Below are positions 34,434-46,641 of a stretch of 64,000 nucleotides of DNA, piece after piece. The stretch is from JBDSLU01 sp963844435 (GTDB lineage Bacteria > Acidobacteriota > Vicinamibacteria > Vicinamibacterales > Vicinamibacteraceae): the NCBI GenBank assembly GCA_963844435.1, contig CAWJOG010000002.1, positions 1 through 64,000 of the forward strand, given 5' to 3'. The position numbers and the translations under genes were made by a program. The notes beneath the pieces were generated by a model. It saw only the letters and a program-made list of their open reading frames with translations, was not told the origin of the DNA and did not search any database. Numbering within the stretch: the stretch's first letter is position 1; every line of letters starts with the position of its first letter.

Positions 34434-35528
34434 ATGCTGGACAAACTCCAGGCCGTCGAGGCCCGCTACGAGAAGCTGATGAGCCTCATCAGCGATCCGG
34501 CGGTGCAAGCGGATGCGGCCGCGTATCGCACGCACACCAAGGCGCTGTCCGACCTGCAGGAGACCGTCGAGACGTATCGCCTCTATCGCGGCGCGATCGA
34601 CGAGAAGCGGCAGGCCGAGGAGCTGGCCGGCGATCCCGACATGGCCGATCTCGCGCGCGAGGAACTGACGCAGCTCAACGCCCGCATCGCCGACCTCGAA
34701 GCCTCGCTGCGCGTCCTGATGACGCCGAAGGATCCGAACGACGAGAAGAACATCCTGCTCGAAATCCGGGCCGGCACCGGCGGCGACGAGGCGGCGCTCT
34801 TCGCCGGCGACCTGTTCCGCATGTATTCGCGCTTCGCCGAGCGCCAGGGCTGGCGCCTCGAGATCATGTCGCAGAGCATCGGTGACGCGGGCGGCATCAA
34901 GGACGTGGTCGCGCTGATCGAGGGCAAGCGCGTCTACAGCCGCCTGAAGTACGAGAGCGGCGTCCACCGCGTCCAGCGCGTGCCGGCGACCGAGGCGAGC
35001 GGCCGCATCCACACGTCGACGGCGACGGTGGCGGTGCTGCCCGAAGCCGAAGAGGTCGACATCCAGATCCAGGAGAAGGACCTGCGCATCGACACCTTCT
35101 GCTCGAGCGGCCCCGGCGGGCAGAGCGTCAACACCACCTACTCCGCCGTCCGCATCACCCACCTGCCGACCGGCCTCGTCGTGTCGCAGCAGGACGAGAA
35201 GTCGCAGATCAAGAACCGCGCGAAGGCCCTCAAGGTGCTGCGCTCGCGTCTCTACGAGATCGAGATGCAGAAGCAGCACGACGCCATCGCCAAGGACCGG
35301 CGCAGCCAGGTCGGCTCCGGCGATCGCTCGGAGAAGATCCGGACCTACAACTTCCGCGAGAGCCGGATCACCGACCACCGCATCAACTTCACCACCCACC
35401 AGCTGATGTCGGTGCTCGACGGCGACCTCGGCGAACTGATCGACGTGGTCACGTCGCACTACCAGGCGGAAGCGCTCAAGAACGCCACGACCGAATCGGA
35501 CATGAGTCCGGCCAACGCGCCCGCGTAG
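34434..35528 (+). CDS. prfA: Peptide chain release factor 1
   Basis: A 364-residue class I release factor for UAA and UAG. RF1 identity is shown by the PxT codon-recognition region in RVQRVPATEASGRIHTS. The GGQ motif that drives peptidyl-tRNA hydrolysis is in CSSGPGGQSVNTTYSAVRIT. The N-terminal domain has LQAVEARYEKLMSLISDP, and FNFRES-type ending YNFRESRITDHRIN is present. An AGGA lies 4 bases before the ATG. The prmC methylase gene that often follows prfA is absent here. Confidence 0.97.
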   Translation: MLDKLQAVEARYEKLMSLISDPAVQADAAAYRTHTKALSDLQETVETYRLYRGAIDEKRQAEELAGDPDMADLAREELTQLNARIADLEASLRVLMTPKDPNDEKNILLEIRAGTGGDEAALFAGDLFRMYSRFAERQGWRLEIMSQSIGDAGGIKDVVALIEGKRVYSRLKYESGVHRVQRVPATEASGRIHTSTATVAVLPEAEEVDIQIQEKDLRIDTFCSSGPGGQSVNTTYSAVRITHLPTGLVVSQQDEKSQIKNRAKALKVLRSRLYEIEMQKQHDAIAKDRRSQVGSGDRSEKIRTYNFRESRITDHRINFTTHQLMSVLDGDLGELIDVVTSHYQAEALKNATTESDMSPANAPA

Positions 35529-35699
35529 GCGCGGCCCGCTCAGTCCGCGTCGCCGGCCGGCCGGGAGGCCACAAAGGCTGTTCGCCGCGATCGAGCAGGT
35601 GCTGACGGGCGCCGGCGAGCGCCCCTGAGGCAGCCCGTCGCGGCTGCGAACCACGAACCGGCAAAAACCGTCTACCATGGCGCACGTCCAGGAGCGTCC

Positions 35700-38201
35700 A
35701 TGCCCAATCTCCGTCTCGCGCTGCGGATGCTGTTCCGCACCCCGGCCCTCACCGGCATCGCCATCCTCTCGCTGGCCATCGGCATCGGCGCCAACGCCGC
35801 GATTTTCTCGCTCTACAACCAGATGCTGCTGCGGCCGCTGCCGGTGGCGGAGCCCCACGGGCTCGTCAATCTGGGCGCGCCGGGGCCGAAGCACGGGTCG
35901 CAGTCCTCGAACAACGCGGGCAGCAGTGAATACACGTTCAGCTACCCGATGTTCCGCGACCTCGAGAAGGCGAAGACGAGGTTCAGCGGCATCGCCGCCC
36001 ACCGCCAGCTCGAAGCCAATCTGGCGTTTCAGGGGCAGACCTCGTCTGGCCTGGGCATGCTCGTCTCCGGCAGCTACTTCGGCGTGCTCGGCCTGACGCC
36101 CGCCGCCGGCCGCCTGCTCGGCCCTGAAGACGATCGCACCCCGGGGGCGCACCAGGTGGCGGTCCTGAGCCACGCCTACTGGCGGACACGGTTCGCGATG
36201 AGCCCGACGGTCGTCGGCAGCATCATCGCCGTGAACGCGGTGCCGATGACGATCGTCGGCGTCGCGCCAGAGGGCTTCACCGGCACCACGCTCGGGGCGA
36301 CGCCGCAGATCTTCGTCCCGATCTCGATGCGCGAGCGCCTCGTGGCCGGGTTCAAGGGCTTCGACAACCGGCGCAGCTACTGGGTCTACCTCTTCGCCAG
36401 GCTGCAGCCGGGCACGACCATCGAGCAGGCCAAGGCCGCCGTCGACGTGCCCTACGCCGCGATCGTCAACGACGTGGAGGCCGGCCTGCAGAAGGGCATG
36501 AGCGAGGCGACGCTGGCCCGCTTCAAGGCCAAGCGGGTCACCGTCGACCCCGGCGCCCGCGGCCAGAGCAACGTCACGCGCGACGCGGGCCCGGCCCTGA
36601 CCCTGCTCCTCGCCGTGACCGGCTTCGTGCTGCTGATCGCCTGCGCCAACATCGCCAACCTGCTGCTCGCGCGCGGCGCGGCACGGGCCAGCGAGATGGC
36701 GGTCCGGCTGTCGATCGGCGCCAGCCGGTGGCAGGTCGTCCGCCAGCTCCTGACCGAATCGGCCCTGCTCGCCGCGATCGGCGGCGCGCTCGGCCTGGTC
36801 GTGGCGCGCTGGTCGCTCACCGGCATCATCGCCCTGATCCCGCGGGAGGACACCTCCTTCATGAGCGACCGTCTCGATCCCACCACGCTGATCTTTACGG
36901 CGGCCGTGGCGATCACGACGGGCCTCCTGTTCGGGCTGTTCCCGGCGCTCCACAGCACCCGGCCCGATCTGGTCTCTGCGATCAAGAGCACGGCCGGCCA
37001 GCCGTCCGGCGCCCGCGCCGCCTCGCGGTTCCGGACCGCCCTGGCGACCACGCAGATCGCGCTATCGACGATGCTGCTGATCCTCGCCGGGCTGTTCACC
37101 AGGAGCCTGATGAACATCAGCCGCGTCGAACTGGGCATCGAGACCGAGCGGCTGGTCACCTTCGGGCTGTCACCCGAACGCAACGGCTACACGTCCGAGC
37201 GCGCGAAGGCGCTGTTCGAGCGTGTCGAGGACGAACTCGCCGCGGTGCCGGGGGTCAGCGGCGCCGCCGGGGCGCTCGTGCCGCTGCTGGCCGGCAGCAA
37301 CTGGGGCAACGGCGTCTCGGTGCAGGGCTTCCCGTCGGGACCGGACACCGACAACGACTCGATGTACAACGAGGTCAGCCCCGGCTACTTCGGCACCGTC
37401 GGCATGCGGCTCCTCGACGGCCGCGACTTCACGCGCAGCGACATCGAGGGGGGGCCCAAGGTGGCGATCGTCAACGAGGCGTTCGCGCGCAAGTTCCGGC
37501 TGACCGGCCACGTCGTCGGCTCGCGGATGTCGTCCGACAGCGGCGACGGCGCCAAGCTCGACACCGAGATCGTCGGCCTGGTGAAGGACGCCAAGTACAG
37601 CAGTGTGAAACGCGAGATTCCTCCGGTCTACTTCGCGCCGTACCGGCAGGACAAGGAGGTCGGCGAGATGACCTTCTACGCGCGCACGCGGCTGGACGAC
37701 AAGGCCCTGCTCCAGGCGATCCCGCGCCTCGTCGCCCGCCTCGATCCGAACCTCCCCGTCGAGGGTCTGCGCTCGATGGACCAGCAGATTCGCCAGAACA
37801 TCGGCGTCGATCGCGTGATCACGATCCTTTCGGCGGCGTTCGCCATCGTCGCGACGCTGCTCGCGGCGATCGGACTGTATGGTGTGCTCGCCTACACGGT
37901 CGCGCAGCGGACGCGCGAGATCGGCCTGCGGATGGCGCTCGGGGCCGACGCCGGCCGCGTTCGCCGGCTGATCATGGGGCGCGTCGGCTGGATGACGCTC
38001 GTCGGCGCGAGCGTCGGCCTGCTCGCCGCGATCGGGCTCGGGACGGCCGCCGGGTCGCAGCTGTACGATCTCAAGGGCTACGACCCGATGGTGCTCGTCA
38101 CGTCGACCACGCTGCTGGTGTTGGTCTCGTTCACGGCCGGGCTCATTCCGGCGATGCGCGCCTCGCGTGTCAACCCGATGACCGCGCTCCGCAACGACTA
38201 G
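35700..38201 (+). CDS. ADOP-type ABC transporter permease (FtsX/MacB family)
   Basis: An 833-residue membrane protein with the ADOP layout: a MacB periplasmic core domain inserted after the first helix (MLFRTPALTGIAILSLAIGI), two FtsX repeats, and a second MacB-like periplasmic domain. Characteristic segments are GANAAIFSLYNQMLLRPLPV, FVLLIACANIANLLLARGA, ASEMAVRLSIGASRWQVVRQ, ESALLAAIGGALGLVVARWS, and near the end LAYTVAQRTREIGLRMALGA and SFTAGLIPAMRASRVNPMTA. These permeases typically occur as orphans without an ATPase gene, as here. The lineage expansion of this family is the best taxonomic marker in the window. Substrate unknown. Confidence 0.95.
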   Translation: MPNLRLALRMLFRTPALTGIAILSLAIGIGANAAIFSLYNQMLLRPLPVAEPHGLVNLGAPGPKHGSQSSNNAGSSEYTFSYPMFRDLEKAKTRFSGIAAHRQLEANLAFQGQTSSGLGMLVSGSYFGVLGLTPAAGRLLGPEDDRTPGAHQVAVLSHAYWRTRFAMSPTVVGSIIAVNAVPMTIVGVAPEGFTGTTLGATPQIFVPISMRERLVAGFKGFDNRRSYWVYLFARLQPGTTIEQAKAAVDVPYAAIVNDVEAGLQKGMSEATLARFKAKRVTVDPGARGQSNVTRDAGPALTLLLAVTGFVLLIACANIANLLLARGAARASEMAVRLSIGASRWQVVRQLLTESALLAAIGGALGLVVARWSLTGIIALIPREDTSFMSDRLDPTTLIFTAAVAITTGLLFGLFPALHSTRPDLVSAIKSTAGQPSGARAASRFRTALATTQIALSTMLLILAGLFTRSLMNISRVELGIETERLVTFGLSPERNGYTSERAKALFERVEDELAAVPGVSGAAGALVPLLAGSNWGNGVSVQGFPSGPDTDNDSMYNEVSPGYFGTVGMRLLDGRDFTRSDIEGGPKVAIVNEAFARKFRLTGHVVGSRMSSDSGDGAKLDTEIVGLVKDAKYSSVKREIPPVYFAPYRQDKEVGEMTFYARTRLDDKALLQAIPRLVARLDPNLPVEGLRSMDQQIRQNIGVDRVITILSAAFAIVATLLAAIGLYGVLAYTVAQRTREIGLRMALGADAGRVRRLIMGRVGWMTLVGASVGLLAAIGLGTAAGSQLYDLKGYDPMVLVTSTTLLVLVSFTAGLIPAMRASRVNPMTALRND

Positions 38202-38288
38202 CTGCCGTGGCGACAAGCCGCCTGTCGGAGATCGAGATCACCTCCGCAGCCGGGCGCCCCCGGAGGCGTTGAAGCCCGTCCCGACTCG

Positions 38289-39615
38289 TCACATGGATGC
38301 GTCTTGCACGATCTCCCAGCGCGGCGTGCCCTCGGCCGCGCCGGGACGCGTCCGGAAGACGATCAGCGTGAGTCCGGTCGCCGGCGGCTTGCCGGCGTAG
38401 GTCAGCGTCCAGCGGGCCAGCACCGACCCGCCGTGGACGTTGCCGGGCAGCGCCGCGTTGAACGGCGTCACCTCCAGGCCCGCGGCCAGCTCGGTCTCCA
38501 CGATCTCGAACGACAGCGTGCCGCGCGCCGCGGCATCCGGATACTTCTCCCGGTAGCGCGCCAGCACCGCATCGCGGCCGCGCGTCAGGCCGCTCGGCGA
38601 CGCGAACGCCGCATTGGCCGCGTAGACGCTGCAGAAGGCCTCGAGATCGCCGCGATTCCACGCCGCCGCCTGGGTCTGGAGCACCGAGACGAGCTCGGCG
38701 CGCGCCTCCGCCGCCCGCTGCAGCTTCGCCAGCCGATGGTAGTGGCCATACCCCCAGTGAGCGGGATCGATCGGCAGATCGCGAAAGGTGTCGTCGGCGA
38801 GCACCTCGTCGGCCGGGGCGAAGCGGTAGCCGTGCGCCGCGAGCCAGGTGAACATGGCGTCCCAGTTGGCGGCGCCGACGCCGTTGGCGTGGATGAGCAG
38901 CACCTGTGGCGCCGGCCGTCCGAGCAGCCGATCGGCGAGCGTTTCCGTCCGCGTGGCCGCGACGCGGACCGCGGCGAGGTAGTTCTGCCGCACGTCGTCG
39001 ATGGCCGCGGCGTCGCCGCTCGGCGACCGCGTCGGCCCACGGCCGATCGAAGGACCAGTCCTGCCCGTCGATGGTGACCGGGACGTTGCGCTCGCGGGCG
39101 CCGGCGAGCGCGTCTCGCACGGCGATCACCTTCTCGCGCGTGTCGCCTTCCTGCAGGTACGGGAACCGGAAGAACCGGAGAGTCCGCCCGCGCGGCGTCA
39201 GCCAGGCCGAGAGCGTCTTCCGCGCCGACGCGAGATCGGCGAGGTAGGCATCGGTGGTCAGCGCCGTGTGGCTCGGATGGGTGTGCGAGTGGCTGCCGAT
39301 CTCATGCCCCTCGTCGAGCCAGCGCTGGAGGAGCGCCTCGTCGTCGGGTGTCTTCACGTTGCCGGCGATGACGAAGGCGATCGCCGGGATGCGGTGCTTC
39401 TTCAGCACCGCGAGCAGCGCCTCGGTCGTGGCCCGGCGGGCGGCGGCGTCGCCGCGCGACGCGGCGCCGACGATCGGCAGATCGTCCACGGTGACGAGCA
39501 GCGGCCGGCTGGCCGGCGCCGGGCGTGCCGGCGCCTGTGCGGCGGGCCGTGCCGCCACCAGCGCGATGGCCGCCAGCAGCGCGATCCCCGCGAGCGTGGC
39601 GCGCCGCGCGCTCAT
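38289..39615 (-). CDS. Exported polysaccharide deacetylase with C-terminal SnoaL-like domain, one frameshift
   Basis: From ATG 39615 a signal peptide (LAGIALLAAIALVAARPAAQ) precedes a CE4/NodB domain: LLVTVDDLPIVG carries the catalytic Asp-Asp, EIGSHSHTHPSH the metal histidines, and FRFPYLQEGDT the following motif. The frame breaks near 39010 and continues with QVLLIHANGVGAANWD. Residues from about 310 on (VLQTQAAAWNRGDLEAFCSV, then FASPSGLTRGRDAVLARY) form an NTF2/SnoaL-type domain. The enzyme would N- or O-deacetylate a surface or environmental polysaccharide. It overlaps the RidA stop by ATGA. Confidence 0.85.
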
Positions 39616-40013
39616 GCGCCGTGGTCGCCGACGATCGCGTCCGCCTCGATCTCGACCAGCATGTCGGGATCGATGAGCCCGCTCACCTCGACCATCGCCG
39701 TCGCCGGGCGGATGGCGCCGAAGACTTCGCCGTGCGCGCGGCCGACCGCCTCCCAGTCGCGCTCGATGTTGATCACGTAGATGCGCGTGCGGACGACGTC
39801 GGCGAGCGACGCGCCGGCGCGCTCCAGGGCGCGTCGGATGTTGGCAAGCGCCTGCTTCGTCTGCACGGCGGCATCGAGGCGGCCGACGACCACGCCGGCG
39901 TCGTCGGTCGCCGTCGTGCCGGACACGAAGACGTGCGCGCCGACGCGCACCGCGCGCGAATAGCCGACGATGGGCTCCCAGGGGGTGCCGGTGGCGAACA
40001 GTTCTCGGGGCAT
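39612..40013 (-). CDS. RidA/YjgF-family protein
   Basis: The start is ATG 40013, with GGAGG 8 bases upstream; 133 residues. RidA-family proteins hydrolyse reactive enamine/imine intermediates. It has the usual N-terminal GTPWEPIVGYSRAVRVGAHV, the trimer-forming segment TKQALANIRRALERAGASLA, and DVVRTRIYVINIERDWEAVG with the conserved arginine. The end AMVEVSGLIDPDMLVEIEAD replaces the canonical R-x-A-V motif in part. It is part of the minus-strand run 43375-38289. Confidence 0.88.
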   Translation of the reverse strand: MPRELFATGTPWEPIVGYSRAVRVGAHVFVSGTTATDDAGVVVGRLDAAVQTKQALANIRRALERAGASLADVVRTRIYVINIERDWEAVGRAHGEVFGAIRPATAMVEVSGLIDPDMLVEIEADAIVGDHGA

Positions 40014-40040
40014 CGGGTGGTCCTCCGCGAGCATCGCGCG

Positions 40041-40619
40041 TCACGAGCGCGCGACACGGTAGAGCACGTGCCGCCGCAGCGGGTGTCCCGGCGGCAGCCT
40101 CGGGTGATCGAAGTCGTCAGCTGGATCGTAGCGCATGCCGAGCCGCGTCATCACCGCCCGCGACCGATCGTTGCCGGCGGTCGTGAACGACACCACCTCG
40201 TCGAGCCCGAGGACGTCCCAGGCGTGCGCGAGCACGGCGCGCGCCGCTTCCGTGGCATAGCCGTGGCCCCAGTGCGCTGCGGCCAGGCGCCAGCCAATCT
40301 CGACGCACGGCGTGAACGGCGCGGTGAAGCCCGGCACGCTGAGGCCGACGAACCCCGCGAACGGCGTGACGCCCGGGATCTCGAGCGCCCACAGGCCGAA
40401 ACCGCGGGCGGCGTGATGGGCCGCGATGGCGTCGGCGAGCGCGTCGCTCTCGGCGGCCGTCAGCGGCGCGGGAAAATGCGCCATCACCGCCGGATCGGCG
40501 TTCATCGCCGCGAACGGCGCGCGATCGGACGGACGCCAGTGGCGGAGCACGAGCCGCGGCGTGCGCAGCACGGCGTCCGGCGGGTCGTCGCGCACGCGAT
40601 CCCCGGCGGCGGCGCTCAC
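40041..40619 (-). CDS. GNAT-family N-acetyltransferase (RimJ/RimL-like)
   Basis: Starts at GTG 40619, overlapping the SDR stop by GTGA; 192 residues. The RimJ-type start LRTPRLVLRHWRPSDRAPFA is followed by EIGWRLAAAHWGHGYATEA (acetyl-CoA pyrophosphate loop) and GLDEVVSFTTAGNDRSRAVM and ends MTRLGMRY. It would acetylate an amine of a small molecule or protein N terminus; substrate unknown. Confidence 0.9.
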   Translation of the reverse strand: MSAAAGDRVRDDPPDAVLRTPRLVLRHWRPSDRAPFAAMNADPAVMAHFPAPLTAAESDALADAIAAHHAARGFGLWALEIPGVTPFAGFVGLSVPGFTAPFTPCVEIGWRLAAAHWGHGYATEAARAVLAHAWDVLGLDEVVSFTTAGNDRSRAVMTRLGMRYDPADDFDHPRLPPGHPLRRHVLYRVARS

Positions 40620-42210
40620 CAGGGCGTCTGCTGGTAGTCCTTCAGGAACTGGCCCCACACGTGCGTCCCGGTGTTGAAGCCGCTGATGATCGGATCGACG
40701 ATGCGGGCGGCGCCGTCGACGATGTCGAGCGGGGGATGAAAGCGGTGATCGGCGGTCTTGCGCGCCGCGATCTCGACCGGATCCTCGTCGGTCACCCAGC
40801 CGGTGTCCACGCTGTTCATGTGGATGCCGTCGGCGTGGTAGTCGGTGGCGGCGGTGCGCGTCATCATGTTGAGCGCCGCCTTGGCCATGTTGGTGTGCGG
40901 GTGCCGCGTGGTCTTGAAGGTCCGGTAGAACTGCCCTTCCACCGCCGACACGTTGACGATGTGCTTGTCGCGCTCGGGCGTCTTCAACATCAGCGGCTTG
41001 AGCCGCGCGTTGAGGACGAACGGCGCCACCGCGTTCACCAGCTGCACTTCGAGCAGCTCGACCGCCGACACCTCGTGCAGCACCAGCCGCCACGAGTTGC
41101 GGCCGCGCAGGTCGACCTGCTGCAGGTCGGCGTCGAGCCGGCCCTCGGGGAACAGGTCGCGCTGCGCCTGCAGCTCCTCGGCGAGGAGCGGCACCTGCGA
41201 CAGCGCCGCGGCGTGGGTCAGGCCGGACACGTCCAGCCCCGAGACGCCGGCAAGCCGTCGATCGAGCGACGCGACCTCGCCGGCGCGCCGCCCTCGGGCA
41301 GCAGGTGGTAGCCCCGCAGACCCTCGTAGGCGCCGACCAGGCGTCGCACCTCCTCGGGCATCTCGGAGACGGCCGCCTGTTCGCCGGCCATCATGTGGGC
41401 GTAGAAGTCCGGCGGCCGCCGCACCGTCTGGCAGGCGTTGTTGACGATGAAATCGAGGCGCGGCCGGGTCGCGATCAGCTCGCGGCAGAACGCCTCGACG
41501 CTCGGCGTGTGCCGCAGGTCGAGGCCGAAGATCTCCAGGCGATCGGCCCACTCGTGGAAGTCCGGCTCGCGGGCGTAGCGCATCGCCGAATCGCGCGGAA
41601 AGCGCGTGGTGACGATGACGTGGGCGCCGCAGCGCAGCAGCTTGAGGCCGGTCTGGTAGCCGATCTTGACGCGCCCGCCGGTGAGCAGCGCGACCCGCCC
41701 GCGCAGGTCGGCGAGCTCGGTGCGCTTGGCGAAGTTGAACGGCGCGCAGGCCGGGCACAGCTGATCGTAGAAATGGTGGATGACCGTGTAGCGCGCCTTG
41801 CACACGTAGCAGTGCTGCGGCTCGACCGACTCACGCGGCTCCGATCCGGGGCCGCCGTCCACAGCGGCGTCGGCGTCGCGATCGACATCACGCGGCTCGA
41901 AGCCGTCGGGCGGGAACACGTTCGGCGTCGTCACCGCCGGCTTGCGGTGCAGCGTGCGGATCGCCGCGGTCGCCTTGATCCGGTCGTGGTGCTGGGCCCG
42001 CGACGCCTTGCGCTCCCGCGTCTCGGCCTTCGACTGGCGCCGGCGCTCGTAGCGGTCCGGGCTGTAGACGTAGGCGATGGCGCGGAGCAGCCGATCGCGC
42101 TCCTCGTCCGGCAGCTCGTCGAGGACGCGGCGGTCGGCGGCAATCGATTCGAGCAGCGCGGTCAGCTCGCGCAGGCGATCGGCGCCGCTCACGGTCGGGA
42201 CTGGTGGCAT
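40616..42210 (-). CDS. SDR-family oxidoreductase with zinc-ribbon insertion, one frameshift
   Basis: About 530 residues from ATG 42210 (MPPVPTVSGADRLREL). Residues 1-140 are charged and helical. A four-cysteine zinc ribbon follows (HCYVCKARY, then DQLCPACAPF near residue 150). The Rossmann domain is LRGRVALLTGGRVKIGYQTG (NAD(P)-binding glycines), with FIVNNACQTVRRPP. After a break near 41285 it continues with FVLNARLKPLM, VNVSAVEGQFYR and HTNMAKAALNMMTRT, the YxxxK region being atypical, and GWVTDEDP. The extended zinc-ribbon form is known from multidomain SDRs of unknown substrate. Confidence 0.85.
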
Positions 42211-42572
42211 GAGACAGAAAGCGTATTGCCGTCCGGATCCTTGAACCAGGCGACACGGTCGCCGTTGGGCGCGGTCCAGATGCCGAGCGCGTCCTGGACC
42301 AGGAACGGCAGGTTGAATTGTTCGAAGACGACGCCGCGCGACGCGAGCTCGCGGACGGCGCCGGCAATGTCGTCGACTTCCCACCCGAGCACGGTGGCCT
42401 GGGAGGGCGTGAAGCTGTGCGCCTTGGCGACGCGCAGGAGCGTCCCGCTGGCGTCGAACGACAGCGCAAAGCCGTCGTCCTCGATGAAGCGGAAGCCGAG
42501 CGTATCGCCGTAGAACGCCCTGGCCCGCGCCGGCGCGGTGGTCGTCACGAAGCCGACCATCCTGGTCAGCAT
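42189..42572 (-). CDS. VOC-superfamily (glyoxalase-like) protein
   Basis: One hundred and twenty-seven residues from ATG 42572. The beta-alpha-beta-beta-beta repeats of the vicinal oxygen chelate fold are visible: FVTTTAPARARAFYGDTLGF in the first half, and VDDIAGAVRELASRGVVFEQ then DRVAWFKDPDGNTLSVS in the second. Such proteins act as dioxygenases, isomerases or resistance proteins; function unspecified. Overlaps the MOSC stop by 7 bp and the SDR start by 22 bp. Confidence 0.88.
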   Translation of the reverse strand: MLTRMVGFVTTTAPARARAFYGDTLGFRFIEDDGFALSFDASGTLLRVAKAHSFTPSQATVLGWEVDDIAGAVRELASRGVVFEQFNLPFLVQDALGIWTAPNGDRVAWFKDPDGNTLSVSCHQSRP

Positions 42573-43375
42573 GAGACGCGTTCCCCGGGCGCGGCCAGGA
42601 CCGCGGCGTTCATGTGGATCGGATCGCCGACGCGGATCGCGCCGCCGATCGATCCCGGCGCCAGGCGCGTGTTCACGGCCAGGCGGTAGTAGTGGTCGAA
42701 CGGCGTCACATCGACGCTGGGCGCCAGCGTGGCACGCCGCTGCTCGGCAAAGCGCTTCTGGAAGCCGGCGATCGGCTCGCCGGTGCGCGCGTCGCGCGAG
42801 GGCACCGCGCAACGGGCGCACGGGTTGACCATGATCAACGCCACGCCCGGCCCGTCGGCGGCGGCTGCACCGATGCGGCACGTGCCGCCGTAGAACGCGT
42901 CCTCCCAGAACGCCGGCACGCCGCCGACCTCGATGTTGGCGCGGAAGCGGGCCCGCGCCTGCTCGAGCGTCAGGTCGAACCACGCGGCGACCGCTTCGAG
43001 CGTCGCGGTCGCGATCAGCGTCGGCCCGGGCGCGTCGGTGTCGTCGGGGAAGCCCGCGGTCGGGTTCTCGCGCAGGCGCACCGGGGTGGCGAGCCGTTCC
43101 GACACCCAGTCTTCGAGCGGCGTCGCATCGCCGGCCAGCCGGAAGTACAGGTCGTCGAACACCGCCGTCGAGGCGTCGGGATCGATCCGGGTGCGGATGC
43201 GATGGATCGCCGGAAACTGCTTGCCGTTGACGAACCGGTCCCTGCCGTCGACGAACGCCCAGCGGCGATCCCCGGCCAGCGCGCCGGACGGCAGGACGCT
43301 CGCCGACTCGGCCGCGACGGCGTCAAAACCTTTGATGGGATAGAGAGCGATGCGGGCGACGAAGGGCGCGTTCAT
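42566..43375 (-). CDS. MOSC-domain protein (molybdenum cofactor sulfurase C-terminal-like)
   Basis: Starts at ATG 43375 (MNAPFVARIALYPIKGFDAV); 269 residues. An N-terminal beta-barrel (MOSC_N) with YPIKGFDAVAAESASVLPSG and GDRRWAFVDGRDRFVNGKQF is followed by the MOSC domain (ARARFRANIEVGGVPAFWED and the conserved cysteine in MVNPCARCAVPSRD). Related mARC-type proteins bind molybdenum cofactor and reduce N-hydroxylated compounds. It is the first gene of the minus-strand run leading to the deacetylase and is separated from nrdJ by a hairpin. Confidence 0.9.
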   Translation of the reverse strand: MNAPFVARIALYPIKGFDAVAAESASVLPSGALAGDRRWAFVDGRDRFVNGKQFPAIHRIRTRIDPDASTAVFDDLYFRLAGDATPLEDWVSERLATPVRLRENPTAGFPDDTDAPGPTLIATATLEAVAAWFDLTLEQARARFRANIEVGGVPAFWEDAFYGGTCRIGAAAADGPGVALIMVNPCARCAVPSRDARTGEPIAGFQKRFAEQRRATLAPSVDVTPFDHYYRLAVNTRLAPGSIGGAIRVGDPIHMNAAVLAAPGERVSC

Positions 43376-43462
43376 CCGGACCGTGTACTCCGGGCATTGG
43401 TACGTCGCCTCACCTGTACGCACGAAGGGCCGGGTTGCCCCGGCCCTTCGCTCACGATCCCA

Positions 43463-43484
43463 AGGCGCCTGCGATCAGGCGCCT
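43463..43484 (-). terminator. Hairpin downstream of nrdJ
   Basis: AGGCGCCTG and CAGGCGCCT form a perfect 9-bp stem with a 4-base loop, 8 bp beyond the nrdJ stop on the minus strand. Only a short TT follows, so it is a weak intrinsic terminator or 3'-end stabiliser. Confidence 0.55.
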
Positions 43485-43491
43485 CTTCAAA

Positions 43492-46356
<2,865 letters not shown>

Positions 46357-46491
46357 ACTGCTGCCCCCTCGTCCTGACGTCGAACCGCTGCCCTGGCGGC
46401 CCGTCGCCCCGCGCCAATCAGAGAAAAAATCCCGTGCCTACGTGAAGCTCACACGTCTGACGGCCACCGAAAACCGGCGGAGTCGAGACGC

Positions 46492-46518
46492 GTGACGCTG
46501 GGTCGTCCAGAGCGTCAC
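46492..46518. other. Stable hairpin in the nrdJ leader
   Basis: GTGACGCT at 46492-46499 pairs exactly with AGCGTCAC at 46511-46518, and the inner bases extend it (CTGG/CCAG). It lies in the 180-base untranslated leader between the nrdJ promoter and start codon and could affect mRNA stability or translation. Confidence 0.5.
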
Positions 46519-46541
46519 CAATGCACGAATACGCGGGCGGA

Positions 46542-46570
46542 ATGATGCGCCTGTGACGGGCGTATGTCAA
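46542..46570 (-). promoter_or_regulatory. nrdJ promoter
   Basis: On the minus strand TTGACA (46570-46565) and CATCAT (46547-46542) are spaced by 17 bp, about 180 bp before the nrdJ start codon and immediately downstream of the NrdR boxes. Confidence 0.6.
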
Positions 46571-46579
46571 CGCCAAACT

Positions 46580-46625
46580 CACTACATCTTGTGCCTGGGT
46601 TCTAGGGCGAACGCAAGATGGGGCG
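46580..46625 (-). promoter_or_regulatory. Tandem NrdR boxes upstream of nrdJ
   Basis: CACAAGATGTAGTG (minus strand, 46593-46580) matches the palindromic NrdR box. A second, weaker box, CGCAAGATGGGGCG, is at 46612-46625. The centres are 32 bp apart, three helical turns, as is usual for paired NrdR sites. They abut the promoter, so NrdR-ATP repression of nrdJ is expected. Confidence 0.6.
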
Positions 46626-46641
46626 TTCGCGGCGGGCTGAC

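Noticed and set aside
34062..36953. Long minus-strand open frame across prfA and the ADOP permease
   Set aside because: Composition is Arg/Gly/His-rich shadow sequence; prfA and the permease on the plus strand have complete family motifs.
46357..46560. Cobalamin riboswitch in the nrdJ leader
   Set aside because: The gene is B12-dependent, but I could not find the conserved B12-box core or matching helices; only one hairpin (46492-46518) is clear.
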